From Pseudomonadota bacterium (GTDB taxonomy: Bacteria > Pseudomonadota > Alphaproteobacteria > Rhizobiales > Hyphomicrobiaceae), in NCBI GenBank assembly GCA_023405815.1, contig JAEXXM010000082.1, positions 15,308-79,307 on the forward strand: 64,000 bases of DNA. Reading direction: 5' to 3'. The notes under the pieces were generated by a model, which was not told the DNA's origin, made no database searches, and saw nothing but the letters and a program-made list of their open reading frames with translations. Shown here piece after piece: positions 18,760 to 27,966 of this stretch; position 1 is the first letter of the stretch, and the number at the start of each line of letters is the position of its first letter. A program made the position numbers and the translations under genes.

Positions 18760-19581
18760 ATGCTCGCCCTGTCGGAGATGCAAGGTCTGTGGAGCCGGTC
18801 GCTGCTCGTGGGAGCCGACGGAAAGCGGGACACGACGACTCTCGTCTGGTGGTTGCAGGGGCCGACGCTGTTCGCTGATCTGCGGCAGCCGGCTGACCGG
18901 CCGAGCTTTGGCGGCGTGCGACACCTCGGCGACCTCACGGGCGAGCAGCTCGCGTGGCTCGCCGAGCAGGAAGGCTTTGCCGGACGTCTGGAGAAAGACG
19001 GCGAATATTTCGTCTGGCGGCGCTTGCTCGACTTCCAGCCGCCGTCTCCGACGCCGGATAGCGGGAGGCTTTGGCTCGAAGGCGAGACGATGATCGAGGA
19101 GGGCCGATATTCGCCCTACATCGAGCATTGGCACCGCGATGATGAAGTAACCTCGCCGAGCGCAGCAGCGCGGCTACGGGATTCGATCAGCGGCGCCGAA
19201 GGGTTCCTGGTGCGCGTCGGGACGACCTTCATGTACGCGCGCGGCGGCTCGAGCGGCAGCCGTCCGGCAGGTACGCGGCTGAGCGAGGGTCTTGACAAGG
19301 CGGCATCGCTCGAGGCGGCACGAGAACTCGTCGATTGCGAGATTTCAATCGGCTCTGTGGAGGGCGGCGCTTGGACCATCGCCCGCTCGAGCTTGCCGTA
19401 CCGCGAGGGGGAGAATCTCGATCCGCATTTCGGCCCGGCAGAGGACGGCTGCACGACAGCGGACGTCGCCGCCGACGGCAGCGCGATGCGCCGGACCTGG
19501 CGGGTCATGGAGTTGGAGGGCGAAGGGGCTGCGCTCGGCGATATTGCCGCGTTCGAGGCCGAGTTCGCCACGCACGGCTGA
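18760..19581 (+). CDS. Conserved-looking protein of unknown function, 273 aa
   Basis: I do not recognise this family. The protein is soluble, acidic, without signal peptide or membrane segment. Beta-rich stretches such as 'TTLVWWLQGPTLFADLRQPAD' contain many Trp and aromatic residues, and a 'YIEHWHRDDE' cluster offers His/Asp/Glu residues. The overall pattern of antiparallel strands with tryptophans resembles small lipocalin-like barrels, but this is only an impression. It lies 10 bp after the NikR-like gene and 20 bp before the oxygenase gene, and GC content and codon use match its neighbours, so it is very probably a real member of the operon. Confidence 0.7.
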   Translation: MLALSEMQGLWSRSLLVGADGKRDTTTLVWWLQGPTLFADLRQPADRPSFGGVRHLGDLTGEQLAWLAEQEGFAGRLEKDGEYFVWRRLLDFQPPSPTPDSGRLWLEGETMIEEGRYSPYIEHWHRDDEVTSPSAAARLRDSISGAEGFLVRVGTTFMYARGGSSGSRPAGTRLSEGLDKAASLEAARELVDCEISIGSVEGGAWTIARSSLPYREGENLDPHFGPAEDGCTTADVAADGSAMRRTWRVMELEGEGAALGDIAAFEAEFATHG

Positions 19582-19600
19582 GCAATCAACGAGGTCACCG

Positions 19601-20644
19601 ATGCAGAGCTCAACTCGCGATTTCACGAATATTCCGGTCATCGATATTTCGCCCCTCAATGGCGCGGATGCGGCCGCGCAGACCCTCGTTGCGGAGGAGC
19701 TGGGCAGGGCGGCGCGAGACGTCGGCTTCCTCTACGTTACCGGCACGGGGATCGAAGAAAAGCTGTTCGACGATCTCCTTGACGCGACCAAGCGATTCTT
19801 TGCGCTTCCGTTCGAGAAGAAGATGGAGGTTTACATCGGTCGCTCTCGCAATCACCGCGGCTATGTTCCGGAGGGCGAGGAGGTCTTCTACGGCGGCACG
19901 AAGGACAAGAAGGAGGCCTTCGACATGTCGATCGACCTGCCCGCCGACGATCCCGACTACGTCGCGGGCAAGCCGATGCTGGGACCGAACCAGTGGCCGG
20001 AGCTGCCGGGCTTCAAAGAAGCGGCAAACGCCTATTACACGGCTGTCTTCGGCTTGGGAAAGACGCTGATCCGCGGCTTCGCGATGGCGCTCGGGGAGGA
20101 GCCGGACTACTTCGACCGCTACATTACCAAGCCTCCGAGCCAGCTACGGCTCATCCACTATCCGTTCAATCCAGATGCCAAGGACGCCATGGGTATCGGC
20201 GCGCACACGGACTACGAGTGCTTCACGCTGCTGCGCGCGACCTCGGCCGGACTCGAGGTCCTCAACGGCGCGGGTGAGTGGATCGAAGCGCCGCCCAAGC
20301 CGGGTGCCTATGTCGTCAATGTCGGCGACATGCTCGAGCTTTGGACGAACGGGCAGTTCGTGGCGACGAGCCACCGCGTGCGCAAGGTCAAGGAGGAGCG
20401 GTACTCGTTCCCGCTGTTCTTCACCGTCGACTACGACACCGTGGTGTCACCCATGTCGCGCTTCGTGACGAGCGAGGCGCCGGCGCGTCCGAGCGTGAAG
20501 TCCGGCGAGCATCTCTATGCGCAGACGCTGCAAAGCTTCACCTACCAGAAGGAGCGGCTCGCGCGCGGAGAGGTGAAGCTCCCGGAGCAGGCGGCGCCTC
20601 TCTCCTCATTCGGGCAAGAGGCTCTGCAGCGACCGATCCTTTGA
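19601..20644 (+). CDS. 2-oxoglutarate/Fe(II)-dependent oxygenase, IPNS-like family
   Basis: A 347-residue oxygenase of the isopenicillin-N-synthase-like group. The N-terminal DIOX_N region contains IPVIDISPL and RNHRGYVPEGEE. The iron ligands are in GIGAHTDYE (His, Asp) and TSHRV (His), and the 2-oxoglutarate-binding Arg is in ERYSFPLFF. GAGG precedes the ATG. The GIGAHTDY stretch is also found in ethylene-forming enzyme, an oxygenase that releases guanidine from arginine by hydroxylation. In an operon that ends in guanidine breakdown, a guanidine-releasing hydroxylase is an attractive reading, but the substrate is inferred from context only. Confidence 0.85.
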   Translation: MQSSTRDFTNIPVIDISPLNGADAAAQTLVAEELGRAARDVGFLYVTGTGIEEKLFDDLLDATKRFFALPFEKKMEVYIGRSRNHRGYVPEGEEVFYGGTKDKKEAFDMSIDLPADDPDYVAGKPMLGPNQWPELPGFKEAANAYYTAVFGLGKTLIRGFAMALGEEPDYFDRYITKPPSQLRLIHYPFNPDAKDAMGIGAHTDYECFTLLRATSAGLEVLNGAGEWIEAPPKPGAYVVNVGDMLELWTNGQFVATSHRVRKVKEERYSFPLFFTVDYDTVVSPMSRFVTSEAPARPSVKSGEHLYAQTLQSFTYQKERLARGEVKLPEQAAPLSSFGQEALQRPIL

Positions 20645-20673
20645 CTCAGGCAATAACAGAAACGGGGATGGAA

Positions 20674-21396
20674 ATGACGGAACCCGTCTACAGAGACACA
20701 CTGCCCGGCGGCAAGCACTGGTCGCTGCTCATGCGGCGTGGGACAACGCTTACGCTGATCGACGAGGAAGGCGGCGCCAACGTTGGCATGCTCTTCTACA
20801 ACCCGACGCAACTGCTCGAGCGCTACAACGCGCCGGACACGCTCAAGTGCCAGCATACGTTCAAGCTGACCAAGGGGCACTGTCTCTACTCGGACATGGG
20901 GCGCATCTTCTGCTCGATCGTCGAGGATACGCACGGCTGGCATGATACCGTTTGCGGCTGCTCGACTAAGGTGCTCGTTGCCAAGCGTTGGGGCGGAGCG
21001 AGCTATCAGGCGGCTCGAAACGACTGGCAGCAGAACGGACACGACAGCCTGCTCGTCGAAGCTGCCAAGTATGGTCTCGGCCGGCGCGACCTCGCGGCGA
21101 ACGTCAACTGGTTCAGCAAGGTCGTCGTCGCCGACGACGGCAGCATGACTCTCGATAAGAGTGCGGCTCGCGCCGGCGCGAAAGTCATCCTTCGCTTCGA
21201 GATGGATACGTTGGTGCTGCTGCACACCTGCCCGCATCCGTTCGACCCATCGTCGGAATATCCGCGCAAGCCTGTGACCTATGAGATCGGCGTGGCCGCG
21301 CCCGTTGGCGCCGACGACTTCTGCCTCAACTCGGCACCCGAGAACCGGCGCGGATTCGAGAACAACCGCATATTCCACGCCGGCTGCTGCTCGTGA
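20674..21396 (+). CDS. Urea carboxylase-associated protein (DUF1989), carboxyguanidine deiminase subunit
   Basis: A 240-residue DUF1989 protein, one of two paralogues next to each other. Family features are the N-terminal LPGGKHWSLLMRRGTTL, the central 'HDTVCGCSTK' cysteine motif and a C-terminal 'LLHTCPHP' Cys/His motif, probably metal ligands. Such pairs were shown elsewhere to form the two-component carboxyguanidine deiminase CgdAB, which converts carboxyguanidine to allophanate (urea-1-carboxylate) and ammonia. I do not assign A or B. Two ATGs six bases apart are possible; the second (20674) is better spaced from GGGG. Confidence 0.85.
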   Translation: MTEPVYRDTLPGGKHWSLLMRRGTTLTLIDEEGGANVGMLFYNPTQLLERYNAPDTLKCQHTFKLTKGHCLYSDMGRIFCSIVEDTHGWHDTVCGCSTKVLVAKRWGGASYQAARNDWQQNGHDSLLVEAAKYGLGRRDLAANVNWFSKVVVADDGSMTLDKSAARAGAKVILRFEMDTLVLLHTCPHPFDPSSEYPRKPVTYEIGVAAPVGADDFCLNSAPENRRGFENNRIFHAGCCS

Positions 21397-21410
21397 AAGG
21401 GATTGCGACA

Positions 21411-22058
21411 ATGCTCAAAGAAAGCACTCTCGATCCTGCCGACGCGCGCCTGCGCAAGGTAGTGCCGGCGGGCACCTATTTCCTCGATGTGGTGAAGAAG
21501 GGAGAGACGGTTCGGCTCGTCGATCTCGAGGGCAACCAGGCGGCGGATACGCTCTTCTTCAACGCCGATGACCCTCATGAGCGCTACTCGGCTGTGGACA
21601 CGATCCGCGAGCAGGCAAACGTCTATATCGGTGTCGGCACGAACATTCTCTCTGATCTGTGCCGACCGATGCTGAAAGTGACCGCCGATACCGTCGGACG
21701 GCACGACACGCTGGGCGGCGCGTGCGCCACGGAAAGCAACACGGTGCGCTACGCGCTGGAAAAGAAGTCGATGCACGCGTGCCGGGACTCGTACCTCCTG
21801 GCGGTCGCAGAGAACGAGCACCTCGGCCTCTCCAAGCGCGACATCGGACATAACATCAATTTCTTCATGAACGTGCCGATCACGCCGGACGGTGGACTGA
21901 CCTTTGCCGACGGCGTTTCAGGTCCCGGAAAGTACGTCGAGATGCAGGCACTAATGAACGTCATCGTTCTGATCTCCAACTGCCCGCAGCTCAATAACCC
22001 CTGCAACGCATACAACCCTACGCCGATAGAGGTCGTGGTCTGGGGCGAGGGGAGCTGA
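21411..22058 (+). CDS. Urea carboxylase-associated protein (DUF1989), second carboxyguanidine deiminase subunit
   Basis: A 215-residue paralogue of the preceding gene. It keeps VVPAGTYFLDVVKKGETVRL, the core 'EGNQAADTLFFN', the cysteine motif RHDTLGGACATESN and the C-terminal 'SNCPQLNNPCNAYNP', where Cys residues replace the His/Cys pair of its partner. ATG 21411 is preceded by AAAGGG; a GTG at 21393 overlapping the upstream stop is the alternative. It ends 5 bp before the carboxylase gene, consistent with a stoichiometric complex acting on the carboxylase product. Confidence 0.86.
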   Translation: MLKESTLDPADARLRKVVPAGTYFLDVVKKGETVRLVDLEGNQAADTLFFNADDPHERYSAVDTIREQANVYIGVGTNILSDLCRPMLKVTADTVGRHDTLGGACATESNTVRYALEKKSMHACRDSYLLAVAENEHLGLSKRDIGHNINFFMNVPITPDGGLTFADGVSGPGKYVEMQALMNVIVLISNCPQLNNPCNAYNPTPIEVVVWGEGS

Positions 22059-22063
22059 GGCGC

Positions 22064-25000
22064 ATGTTCTCCAAAGTTCTGATTGCCAATCGCGGCGCGA
22101 TCGCCACCCGCATTATCCGCACGCTCGACCGAATGGGCGTCAAGAGCGTTGCCGTCTATTCGGAGGCCGACCGGCATGCGGCGCACGTATCGGCCGCGGG
22201 CGAGGCGATTGCCATCGGGCCGGCTCCGGCAGCACAGAGCTATCTGCGCACCGACGTCATTCTCGAAGCAGCGCGCAGGACCGGCGCCGAAGCAATTCAC
22301 CCGGGTTACGGCTTTCTCTCGGAGAATCCGGATTTCGCGGAGGCGTGCGAGGCGGCCGGCATTCGCTTCATCGGGCCGCGGCCGGAGCAGATGCGGGCGT
22401 TCGGCCTGAAGCACAAGGCGCGGGAGTTGGCGTCCAAAGCCAATGTGCCGCTGGCTCCAGGATCTGGGCTTATCCCCGATATTGCGAGCGCCAAGGCAGA
22501 GGCCGAACGCATCGGCTATCCCGTGATGCTGAAGAGCACAGCGGGCGGCGGCGGTATCGGCCTGCAGCTTGTGTCGAGGGCGGTTGATCTCGCGCCGACG
22601 TTCGAGCGCGTCGAGCGCTTGGCACGCAACAACTTCAAGGATGGCGGAATCTTCCTCGAGAAGTACGTGGCGCGGGGGCGTCACATCGAGGTGCAGATTT
22701 TTGGCGACGGGGAGGGCCGCGTCCTTGCTCTCGGCGAACGGGATTGCTCGGCCCAGCGGCGCAATCAGAAGGTGATCGAGGAGACGCCGGCGCCGGGTTT
22801 GTCCGACGCGACGCGCCAAGAGCTTTGGGCGACAGCTGTGCGACTTGGGGAGTCGGTCGGTTACGAGAGCGCAGGCACGGTCGAGTTCCTCTACGACAGC
22901 GATACCGGAGCGTTCTATTTTCTCGAGGTCAACACGCGGCTGCAGGTCGAGCATGGCGTGACCGAGGAGGTGCTGGGCGTCGATCTCGTAGAGTGGATGG
23001 TGCGCCAGGCTGCGGGTGAGCTCGTGCTTCCCGGGCAAGCAGACATCAAGCCGCGTGGCGCCTCGATTCAAGTGCGCCTTTATGCCGAGGACCCTGGCCA
23101 GGATTTCCGTCCGAGCTCGGGGCTGCTGACGCACGTTGGATGGCCGGAGGGAACGCGTGTCGAGACGTGGGTTGCTAGCGGCACGGAGGTGACGCCGTTC
23201 TACGACCCGATGTTGGCAAAGATCATCGCCAAGGGCGAGGATCGATCAGAGGCGCTAGAGAAGTTACGGCTTGCGCTGGGCGATACCGAGATCGCTGGGA
23301 TCGAGACCAACCTCGCCTATCTTCGCGCGCTTGCTGCATCCGACGTGCTGGCGCGCGGCGAGATGCTGACGCGAACGCTCGCGGAGTTCAAATACCAGCC
23401 GGCGACCATCGAGGTCATCGCGCCGGGCACCCAGACGACGGTGCAGGACTGGCCAGGCCGGGTCGGCTATTGGAATGTCGGCGTCCCGCCGTCTGGTCCC
23501 ATGGACGACCTATCGTTCCGTCTGGCAAACCGGATCGTCGGCAACGTGCCGGGCGCGCCGGGGCTGGAGGTGACGCTTTCAGGCCCGACGCTGAAGTTCA
23601 ACGTCGGCGCTGTGATTTGTCTTGCAGGTGCCGAGGCTGCTGCGAGCATCGATGGCCGCGCGGTGAGGTACTACGAGGCGGTCGAGGTACGGGCCGGCGC
23701 GACGCTCACCGTCGGCACTGCGCAGACTTCCGGCGCACGCATCTATATTGCCGTGCGCGGTGGCATCGAGGTGCCCGCATATCTCGGCAGTGCTTCGACG
23801 TTTACGCTCGGCCGTTTCGGCGGCCATGGCGGGCGCGCGCTGCGGGCAGGTGACGTGCTGCACATCGGAGACGCGGCTGCATCGGGTGCTGCGACGGCTC
23901 CACTCTCGGAGAAGCTCGTTCCGCGCATCGAACGCGAGTGGGAGATCGGCGTTCTTTATGGCCCGCACGGAGCCCCCGATTTCTTCACGGACGGCGACAT
24001 CGAGACATTCTTCGCGACGGCGTGGGAGGTTCACTACAACTCGAACCGCACCGGCGTGCGCCTCATTGGTCCCAAGCCGCAGTGGGCCCGCACCGATGGC
24101 GGGGAAGCCGGGCTGCATCCTTCGAACATCCACGACAACGCCTACGCGATCGGTGCGGTCGACTTCACGGGCGACATGCCTGTGGTGCTCGGCCCCGACG
24201 GGCCATCGCTCGGCGGCTTCGTCTGCCCGGTGACGATCGTCGCGGCAGAGCTGTGGAAGATGGGGCAGCTTCGCTCGGGCGACAAAGTGCGATTCAAGCG
24301 TCTCAGCCCGGCGGAAGCCTACGAGCGCGAGGCCCGGCAGATCGCGCAGATCGAGACGCTGGCGCCTCTCGGCCCGCTGCCCAAGCCTGCCGCGGCGAAG
24401 CTGGGGGAAGACGATTGCATTGTTGGGATCAGGGAAGCGAGCGGGGAGCGGCCGCGAGTCGTCTACCGGCGCGCGGGCGACAAATATCTGCTCGTCGAAT
24501 ACGGGCCGATCGCGCTCGATCTCGAGCTGCGCTTCCGCGTGCACGTGCTGATGACGGAGCTCGAGGAGCTTCAGCTCGACGGCATCGTGGATCTCACTCC
24601 CGGCATCCGGTCCCTGCAAGTGCACTACGACAGCCGCGCGCTGCCGCTGGCGGAGTTGCTAGGGGAGCTTGCGCGCATCGAGGACGGGATGGGCGACATC
24701 GATGGCATCGAGCTGCCTTCGCGCATCGTCCACATGCCGCTATCCTGGGACGATGCGGCTACGCGGCTCGCGATCGAGAAGTACATGCAGTCGGTGCGCG
24801 CAGATGCTCCATGGTGTCCGTCGAACATCGAGTTCATACGCCGCATCAACGGGCTCGACAGCATCGAGGACGTGAAGAAGATCGTCTTCGATGCGAGCTA
24901 TCTCGTTCTCGGCCTGGGCGACGTCTACCTCGGCGCGCCGGTGGCGACGCCCGTCGATCCGCGGCACCGGCTGGTGACGACTAAGTACAACCCGGCGCGA

Positions 25001-25687
25001 ACGTGGACGCCGGAAAACGCCGTCGGCATCGGCGGCGCCTATCTCTGCGTCTATGGCATGGAGGGGCCCGGCGGCTACCAGTTCGTCGGCCGCACGTGCC
25101 AAGTTTGGAATACGTACCGCACGACGCGGGAGTTCGTGCCGGGCCATCCTTGGCTGCTGCGGTTCTTCGATCAGATCAGGTTCTATCCGGTGGCGGCCAA
25201 CGAACTGCTCGCATTCCGTGACGGCTTCCTCGATGGCAGGGTGGCGCTCAGCGTTACGCCGACCTCATTCAGCCTCGCAGACTATCGGGCGTTCCTGGCA
25301 GCAAATGTCGATGACATTCGCGAGTTCAAGAGCCGCCAGCAGTCGGCGTTCGAGGCAGAACGCGCTCGCTGGCAGTCGAGCGACCAGGCCGGTGCGGTTG
25401 CAGATTCGAGCCCGCCACCTGATTTCGGCGACGACGTGCTCGCCCCGGGTATGGCCGCGGTTCCTAGCCCCGTTCCGGGGAGCGTCTGGAAGCTCGCCGT
25501 CGAGCCGGGTGCGCGAGTTGCGGCGGGTGAGGTCCTGGTCGTGATCGAGTCGATGAAGATGGAGCTGTCGGTTGCCGCCGATCGCGACGGCATCGTGCAT
25601 GAGGTGCGCTGCACGGAAGGGCGGGCAGTCGCGCTGGGCCAGACGTTGATCGTGCTCGCCGAGGTGGCGGAAGAGGCGGCCCAATGA
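22064..25687 (+). CDS. uca: Biotin-dependent urea/guanidine carboxylase
   Basis: A 1207-residue multidomain enzyme. Residues 1-450 are a biotin carboxylase with 'KSTAGGGGIGLQL' ATP-grasp loop and 'FLEVNTRLQVEHGVTE'. Residues about 450-1110 are the urea carboxylase carboxyltransferase region with KipA/KipI-like halves (GRVGYWNVGVPPSGPMD; SFSLADY). The C-terminal biotin carrier domain has ESMKMEL with the biotinylated Lys near 1165. ATP-dependent carboxylation of urea gives allophanate; of guanidine gives carboxyguanidine. The adjacent DUF1989 pair, needed only for the guanidine route, argues for guanidine as the physiological substrate. The gene lacks the fused amidase of yeast urea amidolyase; that activity is encoded next door. 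Confidence 0.92.
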   Translation: MFSKVLIANRGAIATRIIRTLDRMGVKSVAVYSEADRHAAHVSAAGEAIAIGPAPAAQSYLRTDVILEAARRTGAEAIHPGYGFLSENPDFAEACEAAGIRFIGPRPEQMRAFGLKHKARELASKANVPLAPGSGLIPDIASAKAEAERIGYPVMLKSTAGGGGIGLQLVSRAVDLAPTFERVERLARNNFKDGGIFLEKYVARGRHIEVQIFGDGEGRVLALGERDCSAQRRNQKVIEETPAPGLSDATRQELWATAVRLGESVGYESAGTVEFLYDSDTGAFYFLEVNTRLQVEHGVTEEVLGVDLVEWMVRQAAGELVLPGQADIKPRGASIQVRLYAEDPGQDFRPSSGLLTHVGWPEGTRVETWVASGTEVTPFYDPMLAKIIAKGEDRSEALEKLRLALGDTEIAGIETNLAYLRALAASDVLARGEMLTRTLAEFKYQPATIEVIAPGTQTTVQDWPGRVGYWNVGVPPSGPMDDLSFRLANRIVGNVPGAPGLEVTLSGPTLKFNVGAVICLAGAEAAASIDGRAVRYYEAVEVRAGATLTVGTAQTSGARIYIAVRGGIEVPAYLGSASTFTLGRFGGHGGRALRAGDVLHIGDAAASGAATAPLSEKLVPRIEREWEIGVLYGPHGAPDFFTDGDIETFFATAWEVHYNSNRTGVRLIGPKPQWARTDGGEAGLHPSNIHDNAYAIGAVDFTGDMPVVLGPDGPSLGGFVCPVTIVAAELWKMGQLRSGDKVRFKRLSPAEAYEREARQIAQIETLAPLGPLPKPAAAKLGEDDCIVGIREASGERPRVVYRRAGDKYLLVEYGPIALDLELRFRVHVLMTELEELQLDGIVDLTPGIRSLQVHYDSRALPLAELLGELARIEDGMGDIDGIELPSRIVHMPLSWDDAATRLAIEKYMQSVRADAPWCPSNIEFIRRINGLDSIEDVKKIVFDASYLVLGLGDVYLGAPVATPVDPRHRLVTTKYNPARTWTPENAVGIGGAYLCVYGMEGPGGYQFVGRTCQVWNTYRTTREFVPGHPWLLRFFDQIRFYPVAANELLAFRDGFLDGRVALSVTPTSFSLADYRAFLAANVDDIREFKSRQQSAFEAERARWQSSDQAGAVADSSPPPDFGDDVLAPGMAAVPSPVPGSVWKLAVEPGARVAAGEVLVVIESMKMELSVAADRDGIVHEVRCTEGRAVALGQTLIVLAEVAEEAAQ

Positions 25688-27465
25688 TCCTATCGCTCGA
25701 CATCGCCTCGCTTTCGGCCACGTATGACAGCGGTACGCTCAAGCCGCAGGACGTGATCGGCGAGGTCTATGCCCGCATCCGCGCGCGCGGCGAGCGTCCG
25801 GTCTGGATCACGCTCGCAAGCGAGGATGTGGCGTGCGAGCGGGCGCGCACTGCGCCGCGTGGCCCGCTGTATGGCATCCCGTTCGCGGTCAAGGACAACA
25901 TCGACGTCGCAGGGTTGCCGACGACGTGTGCGTGCCCGGAGTTTGCCTATACCCCCGACCGCTCGGCGACGGTTATAGAGCGGCTGGAAGCCGCGGGAGC
26001 CGTCCTGATCGGCAAGACGAACATGGACCAGTTCGCGACCGGGCTCGTCGGTACGCGCACGCCTTACGGGATCGCGTCGAGCGTGTTCAGCGACAAGCAT
26101 ATCTCCGGTGGGTCGAGCTCGGGATCGGCGGTTGCGGTCGCGGCAGGGCTCGTTTCGTTTTCACTCGGAACCGACACGGCGGGATCGGGCCGGGTGCCGG
26201 CGGGGTTCAACAACATCGTCGGCTTGAAACCGACCAAGGGGCTCATCAGCACGCGCGGCGTTGTTCCGGCATGCCGCACGCAGGATGTCGTCTCGATTTT
26301 TGCCGGAACGGTCGGGGATGCGCACAAGGTGCTCGGCGCCGCTGCGGCGTTTGACGCAGAGGACGCCTATTCGCGGGTCCCGGCGCGGCCGACAGCGCCC
26401 GAGGCGCTGCGGAAGGGGTTTCGCTTCGGTGTTCCTGCGGAGGGGCCGGACTTTCTCGGCGATGATGCGGCCTCTGCAATTTTCGATGAGGCCGTGAAGC
26501 GGCTCGAGGCGCTCGGCGGCGAACGCGTCGATATTGACTTTGTGCCGTTCCGCGAAGCGGCGCGGCTGCTCTACGAGGGGCCGTGGGTCGCGGAGCGGCT
26601 GGCGGCGATTGAAGAGTTCGCGCGCGCGCGACCCGAAGCCATCAACGACGTGGTGCGCGGCATCATCTGCGGGGCGGACAAAATCGATACCGTTTCCGCG
26701 TTCAAAGCGTTCTATCGACTTGCCGCGCTAACACGCGCAGCCGACCGCGTGTGGGCGAAGATGGATGTCATGCTGCTGCCGACGTCGGGCACCATTTACA
26801 CGATCGCCGATGTCCTCGCCGATCCGGTCAGGCTGAACTCCAATCTCGGCCTCACCACGAACTTCGTCAATCTGATGGATTTGTCGGCGTTGGCCGTCCC
26901 CGCCGGCTTCCGTGCGAACGGCTTGCCGTTCGGCGTCACGTTGGTTGGGCGAGCGTTCGAGGACGGCAAGCTTGCAACCATCGGTGACGCGCTGCATCGG
27001 GCATTGCCGGGGGCGAATATTGGGGGCACGGAAGTGCCGCTGCCAGAAGCGAGCCGAGTGTCGCCAAAGACGGTGGCAGAGGGATATCGCGTGGCCGTCG
27101 TCGGTGCGCACCTCAGGGGGCAGCCACTCAACGGGCAGCTCGTCGAGCGGAAGGCGCGGCTCATCGAAACGACGCGCACCGCGCCGGGCTACAGCTTCTA
27201 TGCGCTGCCCGGCACGGTACCTCCGAAGCCGGGCCTCGTGTTCGACGGAACGGGGCGTGGGGGCATCGAAGTCGAGATATGGGAGATGGATGCGGCCGGC
27301 TTCGGCTCGTTCGTCGGTCTCATCCCGTCGCCGCTCGGCATCGGCACGGTGCAGCTCGCCGACGGCAGCGGCGTCAAAGGCTTTCTGTGCGAGGCGCACG
27401 CCATCGCGGGGGCGGAGGACATCACCGCCTTTGGCGGCTGGCGCGCCTGGCTCGCCAGCAAATAA
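25684..27465 (+). CDS. atzF: Allophanate hydrolase
   Basis: A 593-residue amidase-signature enzyme that hydrolyses allophanate to CO2 and ammonia, the last step of the pathway. The catalytic Lys lies in PFAVKDNID (about 69), and the cis-Ser and Ser nucleophile in the GGSSSGSAVA stretch (about 142 onward) and GTDTAGSGR. A C-terminal domain of about 120 residues (from about 470, with 'VVGAHLRGQPLN' and 'SYALPGT'-like region) is typical of AtzF/DUR1,2-type hydrolases. ATGA overlap with the carboxylase stop shows coupling. It is the last gene of the operon, 15 bp from the convergent hydratase gene. Confidence 0.93.
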   Translation: MILSLDIASLSATYDSGTLKPQDVIGEVYARIRARGERPVWITLASEDVACERARTAPRGPLYGIPFAVKDNIDVAGLPTTCACPEFAYTPDRSATVIERLEAAGAVLIGKTNMDQFATGLVGTRTPYGIASSVFSDKHISGGSSSGSAVAVAAGLVSFSLGTDTAGSGRVPAGFNNIVGLKPTKGLISTRGVVPACRTQDVVSIFAGTVGDAHKVLGAAAAFDAEDAYSRVPARPTAPEALRKGFRFGVPAEGPDFLGDDAASAIFDEAVKRLEALGGERVDIDFVPFREAARLLYEGPWVAERLAAIEEFARARPEAINDVVRGIICGADKIDTVSAFKAFYRLAALTRAADRVWAKMDVMLLPTSGTIYTIADVLADPVRLNSNLGLTTNFVNLMDLSALAVPAGFRANGLPFGVTLVGRAFEDGKLATIGDALHRALPGANIGGTEVPLPEASRVSPKTVAEGYRVAVVGAHLRGQPLNGQLVERKARLIETTRTAPGYSFYALPGTVPPKPGLVFDGTGRGGIEVEIWEMDAAGFGSFVGLIPSPLGIGTVQLADGSGVKGFLCEAHAIAGAEDITAFGGWRAWLASK

Positions 27466-27480
27466 GGGCCGCGAAGCGAT

Positions 27481-27966
27481 CTACTTGGCGAGCAGCGACT
27501 GCAGGGCGCCGTCGGCTTCCAGCTTGTCCTTCACCTTCTGTGGGATGGGGTAGAGGACGCCCTCGCCTTCGAGCATGTGCTTGCCGTCCTTGTCCTCGAC
27601 CCAGCAGGAGAAGATGACGTTCTTGTCGCCCTTTTCCTTGATCATGGCGACCGCGGTGTAGGTCTCATTCAACTGCACGGGCGCGAGGAACTTCACGTTC
27701 TGGGCGCCCCAGATGGCGCCGAGGCCAGGCATGTCCATGCCGAAGATGCCGGAGAATTTGGCGAGCGAAATCATGCCGTGGGCGATACGGTTCTTGAATA
27801 CCGTGCCCTTCGCGTATTCCTCATCGAAGTGCGCCGGGTTGAAGTCGCCTGAGATCTCCGCGAACTTCTGCACGTCGGCATCGCTGATCGAATAGTCGAG
27901 GCGGAACGTATCGCCCACGTTGAGGTCATTAAGGCTCTGGCAGGCGCGCGGCAGCGGGTTGGTCAT
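27481..27966 (-). CDS. MaoC-like (R)-enoyl-CoA hydratase
   Basis: A 161-residue hot-dog-fold protein of the MaoC/PhaJ type. The hydratase motif reads SGDFNPAHFDEEYA followed by 'RIAHGM', with the catalytic Asp and His in place. Such enzymes hydrate trans-2-enoyl-CoA to (R)-3-hydroxyacyl-CoA, feeding polyhydroxyalkanoate synthesis or other acyl routes. A GAGGAAT lies before the ATG. It is convergent with the guanidine operon and stands alone; the bdhA/adc genes 4 kb away hint at polyhydroxybutyrate metabolism in this organism. Confidence 0.85.
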   Translation of the reverse strand: MTNPLPRACQSLNDLNVGDTFRLDYSISDADVQKFAEISGDFNPAHFDEEYAKGTVFKNRIAHGMISLAKFSGIFGMDMPGLGAIWGAQNVKFLAPVQLNETYTAVAMIKEKGDKNVIFSCWVEDKDGKHMLEGEGVLYPIPQKVKDKLEADGALQSLLAK

